Source: Candidatus Flexifilum affinis (GTDB taxonomy: Bacteria > Chloroflexota > Anaerolineae > Aggregatilineales > Phototrophicaceae). From it: DNA of 64,000 nt. Each line of letters opens with the position of its first letter. Positions within the stretch are counted from its first letter, which is position 1. The DNA lies in NCBI GenBank assembly GCA_016713325.1, contig JADJPJ010000087.1, positions 806,001 to 870,000 on the forward strand, read 5' to 3'. The notes below the pieces were generated by a model that did no database searches, had not been told where the DNA came from, and was given only the letters and a program-made list of their open reading frames with translations. This document shows positions 28,794 to 38,809 of this stretch, one piece after another. The position numbers and the translations under genes are program-made.

Positions 28794-30596
28794 TTAGCCT
28801 GCCAGCAAAGCGCCCTGCACTGTCCCGCGCCCTGGCCAGATCTCGATTAGCGGGGTCTCGCCGGGCAGCATTACCGGACTCAACAAATCAGGAAGCGCGC
28901 CCTCCTGCCACAGATCCTGGAGGGTGTACTCAACCAGCAGGCGGAAGTCGAGATCGTTGCGGGCCACCGCCAAGCCCAGGAAATCGCGTGTGTACCACAG
29001 CGGGCGCCCTGCGGCGTTGGTCGTCAGCGCCAGATGCTCGGGGTCCGCCTGGACGTGAGGAATGAGCTTGAGGCTGTCGCCGAATACCACGTGCGCATTG
29101 TTCTCGGCCAGCAGAGTGAACGCTGCATCCTGCTCACGCAGAATCGTGAAGAAGTCGTCTATGACAGCCGCTTCCCGTTGAGCGAAGACGCCGACGAGGT
29201 CGCGGGCGCTGGAATCGGTCTGCAGGACGCCAATAATCTTGCCGCGCAGATCGCCAAAACCGCCGATATTGTCGGCAGTCCGCACCATCAGCCGGAAGCC
29301 ATGCACCAGATAGTGTCCGGTGAAGTCGACCTGCAAGGCACGCGCCCAATCCGGTTCGACGCCGACCGCAATGTCTGCCCCACCGGCTGCGACCACATCC
29401 AATGGATTCTGCCCATTGTCAGGGACTGGCACGACATTCACCTGCCAGCGAGCAGCCAGGGCGTTGATGAGTGCACGGTTGACGTTGTCGACTCGCCGTT
29501 CGCTTTCCGGGGCATCCGACGGCAGAGAACGCAGCCCGGCGACGCGCAGGCTTTGGGTGCTCTGCAAATTGGCCAGCGTCGACTGCACCGGCGCCGGGAT
29601 GTCCTGGCCGAATTGGTCAGGCCGCGGCGCTTCGGTGCCGACGTTGTCCCAGATGCGGAACGAGTCGCCGGGGTACCCTTCCCCGTTGAAGTGCTTCTGA
29701 TGGATCTCATCCAGCTTGCCGTTCAGGAATAGGTATTGAAGGGTTCTGTCGACCAGTTGGCGAAGATGGACATCCTGGCGGCGCATGGCCACGGCAAACG
29801 GCTCCGGCGTAACCGGCACATCGACAAAACGTTGCTTGCCTGGGGCCAGCCGGCGTGTCAGGCGAGTGCGACTCTCGACCACACCATCGATCTGCTGCGT
29901 GTCGAGGGCGGCCAGCGCCTCATCCAACGTCAGGAACCGCTGGACATTGAACGTGTAGGGGACGCGAGCCCGCCACTCTTCAACGGCGCCCTCGCCGCGC
30001 GTACCGATAATCACACCGATCTGCCGGTCGGCCATGTGGTCCAGCACAGTCGCGCCATCGCCTTCACGTACTAACAGCGATTGTACCGACGGATAGTACG
30101 CCTGGCTGAACTCCACTCGGCTGTCGAGAGCGCGGTTGTGCGGCTGAGCGGCCATCAGCAGATCGACTGCCCCGGTCTCGACCATGTCGATACGGGTTTG
30201 GCGGGTGACCTGGAGGAACTCTACCGAAACGCCCCAGGCCTCCGCCATGGCCCGGGCCAGATCGGCGTCGAAACCGTACTCCTCGCCGCGAATGCTGTAT
30301 TCGCCGAAGGGAGGTTCGTTGTAGAGAATTCCGACGCGTACCTTGCCATCGCGCAGAATGTGAGCGATGCCGGATTCGGTCGGCACCACGCTGCTGACCA
30401 CCACGGGCTGGTTAGGCACTACCGTCGGCGGCACCAGCGTCGGAATTGCAACGTCCTGCGCGATCGCAACACCGGTCGCCACCATCAGCACGAGGGCCAG
30501 CAGGATCGTGCGGAAATGCCAACTCAGGCGAGTGCTGCGAGGCAAGGCCTGATGCTCGGCTTCACGGGAGAGTCCCGGAAGGTTGTTCTTTCGCAT
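28794..30596 (-). CDS. Tandem periplasmic-binding-protein (PBP2, SBP_bac_3-like) protein
   Basis: About 600 residues: a short Arg-rich head, one hydrophobic segment (about 28-47, a signal or anchor) and two type-2 binding folds in series. The first (about 70-300) has VRVGILYNEPPFGEYS and GFDADLARAMAEAWG, typical of amino-acid binding proteins. The second (about 350-590) is more diverged (SLRVAGLRSLPSDAP). No permease or ATPase lies beside it, so a sensory or scavenging role is as likely as transport. Its start overlaps the end of nadD by about 35 bases. Confidence 0.78.
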   Translation of the reverse strand: MRKNNLPGLSREAEHQALPRSTRLSWHFRTILLALVLMVATGVAIAQDVAIPTLVPPTVVPNQPVVVSSVVPTESGIAHILRDGKVRVGILYNEPPFGEYSIRGEEYGFDADLARAMAEAWGVSVEFLQVTRQTRIDMVETGAVDLLMAAQPHNRALDSRVEFSQAYYPSVQSLLVREGDGATVLDHMADRQIGVIIGTRGEGAVEEWRARVPYTFNVQRFLTLDEALAALDTQQIDGVVESRTRLTRRLAPGKQRFVDVPVTPEPFAVAMRRQDVHLRQLVDRTLQYLFLNGKLDEIHQKHFNGEGYPGDSFRIWDNVGTEAPRPDQFGQDIPAPVQSTLANLQSTQSLRVAGLRSLPSDAPESERRVDNVNRALINALAARWQVNVVPVPDNGQNPLDVVAAGGADIAVGVEPDWARALQVDFTGHYLVHGFRLMVRTADNIGGFGDLRGKIIGVLQTDSSARDLVGVFAQREAAVIDDFFTILREQDAAFTLLAENNAHVVFGDSLKLIPHVQADPEHLALTTNAAGRPLWYTRDFLGLAVARNDLDFRLLVEYTLQDLWQEGALPDLLSPVMLPGETPLIEIWPGRGTVQGALLAG

Positions 30597-31194
30597 GTTG
30601 GTAAAGTCCATGTTGGGCGATGAAATCCAGTACCGAATCGGGAACGAGGTAGCGCACGCTCAATCCCTCTTCAACGCGTCTGGAGACCTCCGTCGAGGAA
30701 ATGCCAAGGCGAGGGAAATGGATCACGCCGACGCGGCTCGATAAACCGGGGATGATGGCGTCATGCATCGTCAGCGACCACTCGCGCCCTGGACGGTCCA
30801 TTACGGCCAGCTTGCAGGCCGCAGCCAGCTCGGCAGGCCGATTCCAGTTCGGCAGATCCGAATACGAGTCGCTGCCCATCAGGAAGTAGAATTCGCTCTG
30901 AGGCATTGACTCCTGGAGCAGGCGCACCATGTCGACCGCATAGTGAGGGCCGGGTCGGTCGATATCGATGCGCGACACGACAAACGACTCGCGATCGCCC
31001 AGGGCCAGTTTGAGCATCGGCAGGCGGTAGTCGATCGATGTTCGCACGATGCCGCGCTTGTGCGGCGGGTCCGCTGCCGGCACGAACAGCACGCGCGAAA
31101 GTCCCAGAGACTCGGCAGCGTATTCCGCTAACACCAGGTGCCCGAGATGCGGCGGATCGAAGGTACCCCCAAGGATGCCAACACGTTCCGTCAC
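30562..31194 (-). CDS. nadD: Nicotinate-nucleotide adenylyltransferase
   Basis: Makes nicotinic acid adenine dinucleotide from NaMN and ATP in NAD synthesis. The 210-residue product has GGTFDPPHLGHLVLAE at residues 8-23, with the HxGH nucleotidyltransferase motif, and the second motif GISSTEVSRRV near 170. I take the GTG at 31194, just after the obgE stop, as the start. The obgE-nadD pair is a common arrangement. Confidence 0.93.
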   Translation of the reverse strand: MTERVGILGGTFDPPHLGHLVLAEYAAESLGLSRVLFVPAADPPHKRGIVRTSIDYRLPMLKLALGDRESFVVSRIDIDRPGPHYAVDMVRLLQESMPQSEFYFLMGSDSYSDLPNWNRPAELAAACKLAVMDRPGREWSLTMHDAIIPGLSSRVGVIHFPRLGISSTEVSRRVEEGLSVRYLVPDSVLDFIAQHGLYQHAKEQPSGTLP

Positions 31195-31195
31195 G

Positions 31196-32455
31196 TTAGT
31201 CCGACCATTCCAGTTCATGTTCGCCGATAAACACCGAGTCGCCTTCTTTGACGCCGGCCTTGCGCAGCGCATCAGTCACGCCGAGCGTGTCGAGCATACG
31301 CTGGAAGCGCATTATCGCTTCCTCATAGTCCCAGTACGTCATTTCCGCTGCGCGTTCGATTCGCTTGCCTACGACGCGGAAAACGCCTTCGTCGACATGC
31401 TGAACATCGAAGACAAGCTGCTCTTCGGGTAGATCGTAGATTGGCATTGTTTCGATAATCGGCACTTCCACCGGGAGCGCGTCATAGACCGCGAACATTC
31501 GTTGGATCAGCGCCTGAACACCTTGCCGGGTTGCCCCAGAGATGGGCAGCACCTCGACATTTTCTTCGCGCAGTGCCGCCTTGATGCCATCGAGTCGCGC
31601 CTGGGCATCGGGCAGATCCATCTTGTTGAACGCGACGATCTGTGGACGCTGCCGCAGCCGTTCATCATACAGCGCCAGTTCCTGATTGATCTGGTTGTAG
31701 TCCGCCAGGGGATCGTCGCTCGCGCCGTTGACGAGGTGGATCAAAAGGCGGGTACGCTGGACATGCCGCAGGAACGAATGTCCCAGGCCCACCCCCATAT
31801 GCGCCCCTTCGACCAAACCCGGAATGTCAGCAACGACCATCTCTCGATCGTCATACAACACGACGCCCAGGTTCGGCTCCAGCGTGGTGAATGGATATTC
31901 GGCGATCTTCGGACGGGCGTTCGTGATGACCGATAGCAGCGTTGATTTGCCGGCATTCGGCACGCCGACAATGCCAACGTCGGCGATCAGCCTCAGTTCG
32001 AGGATCAGCCAGAATTCTTCTCCTGGCGCCCCCTTTTCGGCCACGCGCGGCGCCTGATTCGACGGGGTGGCGAAACGGGCGTTGCCACGTCCCGCACGAC
32101 CGCCGTGGGCGACGATCACCGAGTCGCCTGGGCGCACCAGATCGGCAATCACGTCATTGGTGGTGGCATCGCGAACGACGGTTCCCGGCGGAACATCGAC
32201 CACCAACGACTCGGCACTCGCGCCGGTACGGTTCGACTGCCCACCACGTTCGCCATGGTCCGCCTTGAAGTGAATTTTCCGGCTGAACGGCGAGAGCGTG
32301 TTGAGACCACGGACGGCGCGCAGAATGACATCGCCGCCACGTCCGCCGTCACCGCCGGCTGGACCTCCGAGGGGCACGTATTTCTCACGGCGGAAACCGA
32401 TGGTGCCATCTCCCCCATCGCCGCTGCGCACATAGATCTTGACTTGATCAAGCAT
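31196..32455 (-). CDS. obgE: Obg-family GTPase ObgE/CgtA
   Basis: Essential GTPase that acts in 50S ribosome assembly and stress control. The 419 residues comprise the Gly-rich Obg fold (1-158), the G domain with P-loop GVPNAGKST near 165, DIPGLVEG and NKMD, and a C-terminal OCT domain (about 340-419). It starts with MLDQVKIYVRSGDGG. It heads the obgE-nadD transcript. Confidence 0.95.
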   Translation of the reverse strand: MLDQVKIYVRSGDGGDGTIGFRREKYVPLGGPAGGDGGRGGDVILRAVRGLNTLSPFSRKIHFKADHGERGGQSNRTGASAESLVVDVPPGTVVRDATTNDVIADLVRPGDSVIVAHGGRAGRGNARFATPSNQAPRVAEKGAPGEEFWLILELRLIADVGIVGVPNAGKSTLLSVITNARPKIAEYPFTTLEPNLGVVLYDDREMVVADIPGLVEGAHMGVGLGHSFLRHVQRTRLLIHLVNGASDDPLADYNQINQELALYDERLRQRPQIVAFNKMDLPDAQARLDGIKAALREENVEVLPISGATRQGVQALIQRMFAVYDALPVEVPIIETMPIYDLPEEQLVFDVQHVDEGVFRVVGKRIERAAEMTYWDYEEAIMRFQRMLDTLGVTDALRKAGVKEGDSVFIGEHELEWSD

Positions 32456-32791
32456 TGAGTATGTCTATTCTGCAGATTGCGTTTTGCGCGGGTGGGACCA
32501 GGGCGCCTGCCAGGATTCAGCCTGTATACTGCGCTTGCCTTTCCGGCGACTGCGACCTCAGCCATCGCACATCGTCAGGAAACCGCTCGGGTACACCCTG
32601 GGTCCACCGTTCGAGAATGTGTTCGCCATTATACACTAATGTCGAGCACCTTCTACGCGAAGCCTGCCGCAGCAGCGCGTCCGGTCGGGGGTATAGTGTA
32701 TGGACTTCGGCATCACTTGGGAATGGGACGTCGAAAAATCGAGGGAATGGGGCGGGCGTTGGCCCACCCCGGCAGATGGCGACAGATTGCT
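32456..32791. other. Non-coding gap between obgE and the AAA+ gene
   Basis: 336 bases with no convincing gene. It holds a likely obgE promoter (32628-32633). There is a hairpin-like GC stretch at about 32749-32770 (GGGGCGGGC/GGCCCACCCC) that could end the minus-strand AAA+ transcript. ATACACTA and TAGTGTAT lie as inverted eight-base copies about 55 bases apart. Confidence 0.5.
32628..32633 (-). promoter_or_regulatory. Likely -10 of the obgE-nadD promoter
   Basis: On the minus strand a consensus TATAAT preceded by TTAGTG lies about 170 bases upstream of obgE. No strong -35 is present. Confidence 0.4.
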
Positions 32792-34067
32792 CTACAGATT
32801 GACGAAATAGGATGCGGCGGCCTTGTCGAGCAGGTCTTTGGTCAGCGTCGGCGGACGGTTGTAGTAGGTGGCGATGTCGATCAACTGGTTGATGATATCG
32901 CGCGGGTGTACGCAGCGCAGCGAACGCTGAGTCTCGGCATACCACTTCTTGAGCAGATACTTGAGCGCGGCCTCATCATAGGCAATGCCCCGCTTGCGGC
33001 ACACGTTCTCGAAGATCTCACGGAACTGGTCAAGCGTTGGGTCGGTGAATCTTCCGGCCGGTCGACAAAGTCAGGAAGTCGGCGCCTTTTTCGAGCGGCA
33101 CGATCCAGCGGTTGAGCAGATCGCGCGGGCGCACCTGCTGCCGGCCAAAGTCGTCGATCAGCAACATGCCGCCGTTGGCCTTCACCTGGAACGGCGCCTC
33201 GTAGTATTTGTTGATGGGATCGTAGACCAGATCCAGGCCCGACAGCGTGAGTTCACCGCCAACCATGATCATCGGCCGCTTGATCTTGATCCAGCGAGGG
33301 TCGCTGGCGATACCGGTGCCGATGCGCACGCGTGAAACATCTTCGACCACTTCGTGGTTGACGCTGTCGAAGACGCGCACCACCTGCCCGTCCACGTCGA
33401 ACGCGTACGGAATCCAAATGTCATCGCCCAGCACCAGGCGTCCTACGGTTTCCGCGACAGTCGTCTTGCCATTGCCCGGAGGCCCATACATAAACACCGA
33501 CCGTCCGGAATTAATCGCCGCGCCGATGCGGGACATCTGATCTTCCGAGACGGTCAGCTCCTTCAGCACCTCGCGCATCTCCGGCTCGTGGACGATCAGC
33601 CGTTCGCGATTCTGCATCCGCATGGCGGTGATATACTGCTGAAGCGTGACCGGCGCAGCGCTCGCGTACTGGGAACGTTCCAGGGCCTCGCGCGCTTTGG
33701 TAATGCCAGCTCCGGTGATAAGCCACTGGAAGCCGGCCTCACCCACGCCACCGGTCCCCCTCACTTCGGCGAATTTCTCTTTCTTGAGAAAGTCCATCAC
33801 GCCGTCGAGCACGCCGACGTACGGCAGTCTGACGATCTCGGCAATCTGATGGCCGGCCATATAGCCGCCAAAGTACAGCACCTTCAGCACCAGGTCGGCG
33901 AGAGACAGCAAGTTAAGCCCGGTATCGGCCAGCGAGTTCACGGGCGGCGGTGACCAGCCCTGCGACAGCGTACCGGTCAGGCCGCTGCCCGAGGAACCTG
34001 ACCCGCTCAGACTCTTGATGGGTCCCGTGCCCTGCGGGCTGATGCGTGAGATGGGACGATCAGTCAT
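32792..34067 (-). pseudogene. AAA+ ATPase gene with internal deletion and frameshift
   Basis: The first 340 residues are a well-formed AAA+ protein: Walker A MYGPPGNGKTT and Walker B GGMLLIDDFGR, plus an N-terminal winged-helix-like region. At about 33050 the frame changes from STGRK to FTDPTLDQFREIFENV, which runs on through the C-terminal lid (CRKRGIAYDEAALKYLL) to the stop at 32792. The sensor-1 asparagine and arginine-finger segment expected between Walker B and the lid, some 35 residues, is absent. I infer a deletion of about 100 bases that is not a multiple of three. An assembly gap is possible. Confidence 0.75.
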
Positions 34068-34260
34068 GGCTCCTGCCTTTAGCTTTCATCTTCTCGGAGA
34101 TCAAACGCTTGGCCTGTCATTTTGTCTTCCGTCAGTATAGCACGATTGTTGCAGCGCGCTTTCGTGCTTTTGTCCTGGTGCAAACGTCAATTAACAAGCA
34201 TGCAAGTATTGAACTTCGGTTTGGTTCGCGTTACATTGAAGCGGTGTTTCTTGTCCAACC

Positions 34261-34890
34261 ATGAAGAAGACTATGCTAGAGACCATTCGCTGGCATGGCG
34301 CCGCCAGTTTCGCACTACTCAACGGCGTCCACGTGTATATCAATCCTCGCCGAGTTGCCCGACCAGAACGACCCGCCGATCTGATCCTCATTAGCAGCAG
34401 CCAGTACGACCACTGCTCACTGGCCGATATCGACAAGTTGCGTGGAGAGCAGACGCGCATCATCGTCGGTCCATCGGCCGCGGAAGCGGTCACCGGGGAA
34501 GTCGTCGTCCTGCGTCCATGGCAGAGTACATCGGCGGAGCGGGCCTGTGTCAAGGCGCTGCCCGTGTATCGCGCGGATGGCCGGCCAGATGAGTCCGGTG
34601 ATGTTGGCTTTGTCATCTCGACCCATCTGTATGACGTGTACTATACAGGTCGCACGGCTGCCCTACCCGACACTAGTTCGACCCGTCCCGACGTCATCAT
34701 TCTGCCCATCGGCAGCGCCAGTGAGATGTCTGCCGAGCAAACAGTGGCTGCGCTCAAGCAGATGCGCCCGCGCTGGGTCGTGCCGTACGGTTGGCAGGGC
34801 GTGGGTCGTACCGGCCGTGCCGAAGTCCAGGAATTCGCAAGCCTGCTCGATCCCTCGCAGCAGGTTGTGACGCTGGAACCGAACCCGTAA
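34261..34890 (+). CDS. Metallo-beta-lactamase-fold protein lacking the metal ligands
   Basis: A 209-residue protein that aligns by eye with UlaG/YtkL-type MBL hydrolases: RWHGAASFAL, INPRRVARP, LILISSSQYDHC, YYTGRT, ILPIGSASEMSAEQ and VVPYGW. In active members these are IDP, HxHxDH, GDT and PMHY. Here HxHxDH has become SxQxDH, the GDT aspartate is Arg, and the last His is replaced by Tyr-Gly. Metal-dependent hydrolysis is therefore unlikely; a binding or regulatory role is possible. The reading frame is otherwise intact with normal codon use. Confidence 0.75.
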   Translation: MKKTMLETIRWHGAASFALLNGVHVYINPRRVARPERPADLILISSSQYDHCSLADIDKLRGEQTRIIVGPSAAEAVTGEVVVLRPWQSTSAERACVKALPVYRADGRPDESGDVGFVISTHLYDVYYTGRTAALPDTSSTRPDVIILPIGSASEMSAEQTVAALKQMRPRWVVPYGWQGVGRTGRAEVQEFASLLDPSQQVVTLEPNP

Positions 34891-34913
34891 TTCGAAGCCG
34901 TGCTATCCAGAAA

Positions 34914-34955
34914 AAAACAGGTCGTCGTTGCTTGAGTAGCAACGACGACCTGTTT
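34914..34955. terminator. Bidirectional Rho-independent terminator
   Basis: AAACAGGTCGTCGTTGCT and its complement AGCAACGACGACCTGTTT form a near-perfect 18-base stem with a tiny loop. It has A-rich and T-rich flanks between the convergent MBL-like and clpX genes. Confidence 0.92.
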
Positions 34956-34988
34956 ATTGATGATGCCCCGGCCTGGCAGCGCACACCG

Positions 34989-36332
34989 CTAAGCAGCGCT
35001 GTTCAGCTTGCCTTTTCCGCCGCCCGAGGTGGGATTCTCCAGCGAGACGGCCGACATGTAGCCAATCGGCATGCCATCGCTGTCGTACAGGTGCGGCCGC
35101 TGCACCCCATTGATCACCGTGTCGTCCACGACAACCCGATCGACATCTTCACGGCCGGGCGCCTCGAACATCACGTCGAGCAGCCGGGTCTCGATGATCG
35201 AGCGTAGGCCACGCGCACCGGTGCCACGTTTCAACGCCAGATCGGCCGCCGCGCCCAGGGCCGAATCGGCGAATTCGAGCTGCAAACCGTCGAGCGCCAG
35301 AAGCTGCTGATACTGCTTGACGATGGCATTCTTCGGCTCGGTCAGGATGCGTATCAGCGCATCGCGATCCAGCGGATCGACGCTGACGACCACCGGCAGG
35401 CGGCCGACAAATTCCGGAATCAGCCCAAAGTGAATCAGGTCTTCCGGGCTGAGGTGATGCAGTAGGCTGGCCTTGTCGCTCAAACGAATGACCGGCTCAT
35501 CGTCCTCGCGCTGTGCGCCCTGAAAGCCGATGATGCCTCGCCCCCCGAGGCGCTTGCCGATATGTTCCTCGATACCCGCGAACGTCCCGCCGCAGATGAA
35601 CAGGATGTTCGTGGTGTCGATTTGGAGGAATTCCTGATGGGGGTGCTTACGACCGCCCTGCGGCGGCACATTGGCCAGGGTTCCTTCGACAATCTTGAGA
35701 AGCGCCTGCTGCACACCCTCACCGCTGACATCGCGCGTGATCGACGGGTTGTCCGCCGACTTGCGCGTGATCTTGTCGATCTCGTCAATGTAGACGATGC
35801 CCTTTTCCGCACGGGCAATATCGCCATCCGCGGCCTGGATCAGGCGGAGCAGGATGTTCTCGACGTCCTCACCCACGTAACCGGCCTCGGTCAGCGACGT
35901 CGCATCCGTGATGCAGAACGGCACATCGAGGATACGGGCCAGAGTCTGTGCCAGCAGGGTCTTGCCGCTGCCGGTCGGCCCGACGATCAGGATATTGCTC
36001 TTGTCCAGTTCCACGCCGTTCGAAACGCCACCGCTGCGGATGCGCTTGTAATGGTTGTAAACGGCGACGCTCAAGACCCGCTTGGCGTACTCCTGACCGA
36101 TCACATACTCGCTCAGGCGCGCCAGGATATCCCGCGGGGAGGGCAACGTCTCCAGCTCGAACTGCACCTCTTCGCGCTGATAGCTGGGCGCCTCCTCATA
36201 TAGGATGCGCTGGCAGAGTTCGACGCAGTTGTCGCAGATGTAGACGCCATCCGGTCCCGCGATCAGCCGTTCGACCTCATCGTGACTGCGGCGGCAAAAG
36301 GAACAGCGTTGGTTACCTGGAGGAAAACTCAT
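34989..36332 (-). CDS. clpX: ATP-dependent Clp protease ATP-binding subunit ClpX
   Basis: AAA+ unfoldase that feeds tagged proteins to ClpP. The 447 residues include the N-terminal C4 zinc finger ([11 protein letters not shown]...CDNCVELC), Walker [13 protein letters not shown] near 118, Walker [10 protein letters not shown], the pore-region segment around AGYVGEDVE, and [10 protein letters not shown] sensor 2. It overlaps clpP by four bases and is last in the tig-clpP-clpX operon. Confidence 0.96.
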   Translation of the reverse strand: MSFPPGNQRCSFCRRSHDEVERLIAGPDGVYICDNCVELCQRILYEEAPSYQREEVQFELETLPSPRDILARLSEYVIGQEYAKRVLSVAVYNHYKRIRSGGVSNGVELDKSNILIVGPTGSGKTLLAQTLARILDVPFCITDATSLTEAGYVGEDVENILLRLIQAADGDIARAEKGIVYIDEIDKITRKSADNPSITRDVSGEGVQQALLKIVEGTLANVPPQGGRKHPHQEFLQIDTTNILFICGGTFAGIEEHIGKRLGGRGIIGFQGAQREDDEPVIRLSDKASLLHHLSPEDLIHFGLIPEFVGRLPVVVSVDPLDRDALIRILTEPKNAIVKQYQQLLALDGLQLEFADSALGAAADLALKRGTGARGLRSIIETRLLDVMFEAPGREDVDRVVVDDTVINGVQRPHLYDSDGMPIGYMSAVSLENPTSGGGKGKLNSAA

Positions 36333-36952
36333 TTCTTCCCGTTCATCCCAACCGGACTGGGCTTGGTACTCTCAAGCACCGAGTCGATCAGTCCATATTC
36401 GACCGCCTGATTTGCACTCAGGTACAAATCGCGGTCGGTATCGCGCTCAACCACTTCACGCTCGCGCCCCGTGTGGAACATCAGAATGGAATTGAGACGT
36501 TCCTTGAGGCGCATGATTTCATTCGCCTGAATGACGATGTCCGAGGCCTGGCCCTGCGACCCGCCAAGCGGCTGGTGCATGTGAATGGTGGCATTCGGCA
36601 GTGCATAACGCAGGCCTTTTGTACCGGCGGTGAGGACGACCGTGCCGAAGCTGGCAGTGATGCCAACAGCGGTGGTGCTGACCGGAGCGCTGATTTGCTG
36701 CATCGTGTCGTAGATCGCCATGCCCGAGTAGATCACGCCGCCGGGGGAGTTGATGAACATCTGAATGTTCTTCTCCGGATCCTGGCTCTGCAGGAAGAGC
36801 AGTTGGGCGACGGTCAGGTTCGCAATCTGGTCATTGATAGGCGTGCCAAGGAGGATGATGCGCTCCTTCAGCAGCAGCGAGTAAATGTCGTAGGCCCGCT
36901 CACCGCGGCTGCCCTGCTCGATCACCATCGGGATGACGTTATGCGGAATCAT
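36329..36952 (-). CDS. clpP: ATP-dependent Clp protease proteolytic subunit ClpP
   Basis: Serine protease that forms the two-ring Clp chamber. The 207-residue protein has the catalytic Ser in ITASFG, His in IHMHQPLGG, and Asp in the ERDTDRD region. Substitution of the common AASMG by TASFG is mild. ClpP overlaps both neighbours by four bases (ATGA), so the three genes are translationally coupled. Confidence 0.95.
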   Translation of the reverse strand: MIPHNVIPMVIEQGSRGERAYDIYSLLLKERIILLGTPINDQIANLTVAQLLFLQSQDPEKNIQMFINSPGGVIYSGMAIYDTMQQISAPVSTTAVGITASFGTVVLTAGTKGLRYALPNATIHMHQPLGGSQGQASDIVIQANEIMRLKERLNSILMFHTGREREVVERDTDRDLYLSANQAVEYGLIDSVLESTKPSPVGMNGKK

Positions 36953-38526
36953 GTTGATGAAGTCTCCTCATTCTCGCTCGTATCGCTTTGCTCAGATGGG
37001 ACAGCTTCTACATTCTCACTCACTTCGGTCGATGACTCAGCCGGCGGTGCGGTATCCTCCGGCAGCGGCGGCGCTTCACCACGGGCAATCGCAACGATGC
37101 GCTCGAAGACGAGGTCCTGGAGCAGATTGCTGCCGATGTTGTCGCGCATCGAGCGGTCGGCCGCCAGCGCTTCACGCAAACTATCTCGTGAGTCTTCTGC
37201 GAACTGCTGAACGAAGCGGTCCAGTTCGCGATTGATCGCCGACTCATCAACGGAGAGACGCTCAGCCAGAACCAACGCCTGCAGAACCAGGGAGCGCTTC
37301 ACCGAATTCTCGCCGGCGCCGCGCCAGTCTGTGTACAGGTCTTCCTGGGTCTTCTGGTTGATCTTCAGGTAATCCTGGAGCGTGATGCCATTCCGGCGCA
37401 GCCGCTGATCGAAATCCTCAAGGAGCATGTTGACGTGATCGACAATCATGGCCTCGGGATACGCCAGCGTCGCCTGCTCCACGATCTTATCGAGCGCCTG
37501 ACGGGAGTAGTCGGCCTTTTGGCGATCTTCTACCGTCTTCTGGAGGTTCTCGCGCATGCGAATACGCAGCTCCAGCAGCGAGAGCGGCTGCTCCTCGTCC
37601 TTGGTTACGCGCGCAGCGAATTCGTCGTTGAGCGCTGGCAGCGTCATGTTCTCGACCTTTTTGGCCGTCACAATGAAACGCAGCGTGCGGCCGGCGACTT
37701 CGTCATCTTCGTCGTCCGCAGGGATCTCCAACGTGAACTCGCGCGTCTCATTGGGCGCTACGCCGACCATTGCCTCAGCGAAGCCGGGCACCAGGTCGTT
37801 CTCCGTGTCGAGCGTGAACTGCATCTCGTGCTCGTGCAGGTAGACTTCCTGATCATCGGACATATGCTCGTGAATAGCATCGTCGTGGTCGTGTCCTTCG
37901 TGGTCGTGTCCTTCGTGGTCGTGACCTTCGACTTCGTCGTGATCATGTTCTTCGTCATGATCGTGCTCGGCCTCAGGCTCGCTCTCCGGTTCCTCGGCCT
38001 TGTCATCCACGAAGTAGCTGTGCAGCGCCATCGTGATCCGGTTGCCCATCTCGGCCGGATGCTGGCTTTCCTCGACGACGGCTTGCTGTTCCTGAAGCGC
38101 CTTCATCGAACGGTTGACCTGATCGTCGGTGATTTCAATCGGCTCGAAGTCCAGCCGCAGCGAGCGATAGTCGCCCAGGTCGGTCGTCGGCTGGAGGGGG
38201 ACCGTGTAGACGAGCGTCGGCGGCATCGTCTCGGTCTTGATGTCCACCAGAGCACCAGGGCCGTAGGGATTCACCCCACTCTGCACCAGTGCCGCGCGAT
38301 AAACATCCTGCGACAGCAATTCGACAGCCTCTTCGATGATGCTGCCCTCGCCCACGTAGTTGCTCAGGATCCGAAGCGGAGCCTTGCCCTTGCGGAAACC
38401 GGGGATGTTCACTTTCTTGGAGAGACTGCGCGCGGCTCGCTTTCGCGCATCCTCAAACGAAGCATCGTCTATCTCGACGGTGAGTAGCGCAGTGTGGTCG
38501 GGTTGGTGTTCTGTCTGAACGTTCAA
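36949..38526 (-). CDS. tig: Trigger factor with His/Asp-rich insertion in the PPIase domain
   Basis: Ribosome-bound chaperone and prolyl isomerase, about 525 residues, longer than the usual 430-450. The N-terminal domain has the ribosome-docking signature [13 protein letters not shown] His/Asp/Glu-rich block lies at about residues 180-224 (repeats of GHDHE and HDHD). It splits the FKBP-like domain between [16 protein letters not shown] and [12 protein letters not shown]. The helical C-terminal domain is normal, and the end is a low-complexity acidic tail. I chose TTG at 38526: AAGGA stands seven bases before it, and it gives the usual N-terminus NVQTEHQ. Metal binding by the insertion is inferred. 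Confidence 0.9.
   Translation of the reverse strand: MNVQTEHQPDHTALLTVEIDDASFEDARKRAARSLSKKVNIPGFRKGKAPLRILSNYVGEGSIIEEAVELLSQDVYRAALVQSGVNPYGPGALVDIKTETMPPTLVYTVPLQPTTDLGDYRSLRLDFEPIEITDDQVNRSMKALQEQQAVVEESQHPAEMGNRITMALHSYFVDDKAEEPESEPEAEHDHDEEHDHDEVEGHDHEGHDHEGHDHDDAIHEHMSDDQEVYLHEHEMQFTLDTENDLVPGFAEAMVGVAPNETREFTLEIPADDEDDEVAGRTLRFIVTAKKVENMTLPALNDEFAARVTKDEEQPLSLLELRIRMRENLQKTVEDRQKADYSRQALDKIVEQATLAYPEAMIVDHVNMLLEDFDQRLRRNGITLQDYLKINQKTQEDLYTDWRGAGENSVKRSLVLQALVLAERLSVDESAINRELDRFVQQFAEDSRDSLREALAADRSMRDNIGSNLLQDLVFERIVAIARGEAPPLPEDTAPPAESSTEVSENVEAVPSEQSDTSENEETSST
37886..37930 (-). repeat. 15-base tandem repeat within tig
   Basis: Three adjacent copies of a 15-base unit (plus strand TGGTCGTGTCCTTCG, the third with one change) encode the repeated GHDHE. 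In-frame unit length suggests expansion by slippage. Confidence 0.85.
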
Positions 38527-38689
38527 CGATAATTCCTTGACGCGTGATTGCTGTAGAATACCGGGATTATAGCATCTCGTACTTTTTACTGACCAGAACG
38601 AGTGTATTAGAAGGCTGTCAGAATCCGGCACGAGGACCTGGAAAAAAGACCAGAGGCAGTCCATTTGACCGCCCCCGGCAGCGAAGTCT

Positions 38690-38771
38690 TGGGGATGATG
38701 GGAGTCGAACCCATACACCGTGAGGTACATGATCCTAAGTCATGCGCGTCTGCCAGTTCCGCCACACCCCC
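38690..38771 (-). tRNA. tRNA-Leu (anticodon UAG)
   Basis: On the minus strand the acceptor arm GGGGGTG pairs with CATCCCC (one G-U), with discriminator A. The anticodon arm GCATGA-CTTAGGA-TCATGT gives anticodon TAG. The T arm has GGTTCGACTCC. A long variable arm of class II tRNAs (TACCTCACGGTGTA) fits leucine. CCA is not encoded. It lies 163 bases upstream of tig. Confidence 0.95.
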
Positions 38772-38809
38772 ATGGTCGTCTGGATTATACGGGACGGGTT
38801 GCGTCCAGT

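Noticed and set aside
32477..33115. 212-codon plus-strand frame upstream of and across the AAA+ gene
   Set aside because: It runs antisense into the AAA+ coding region and shows no family pattern; the 336-base gap is better explained as non-coding.
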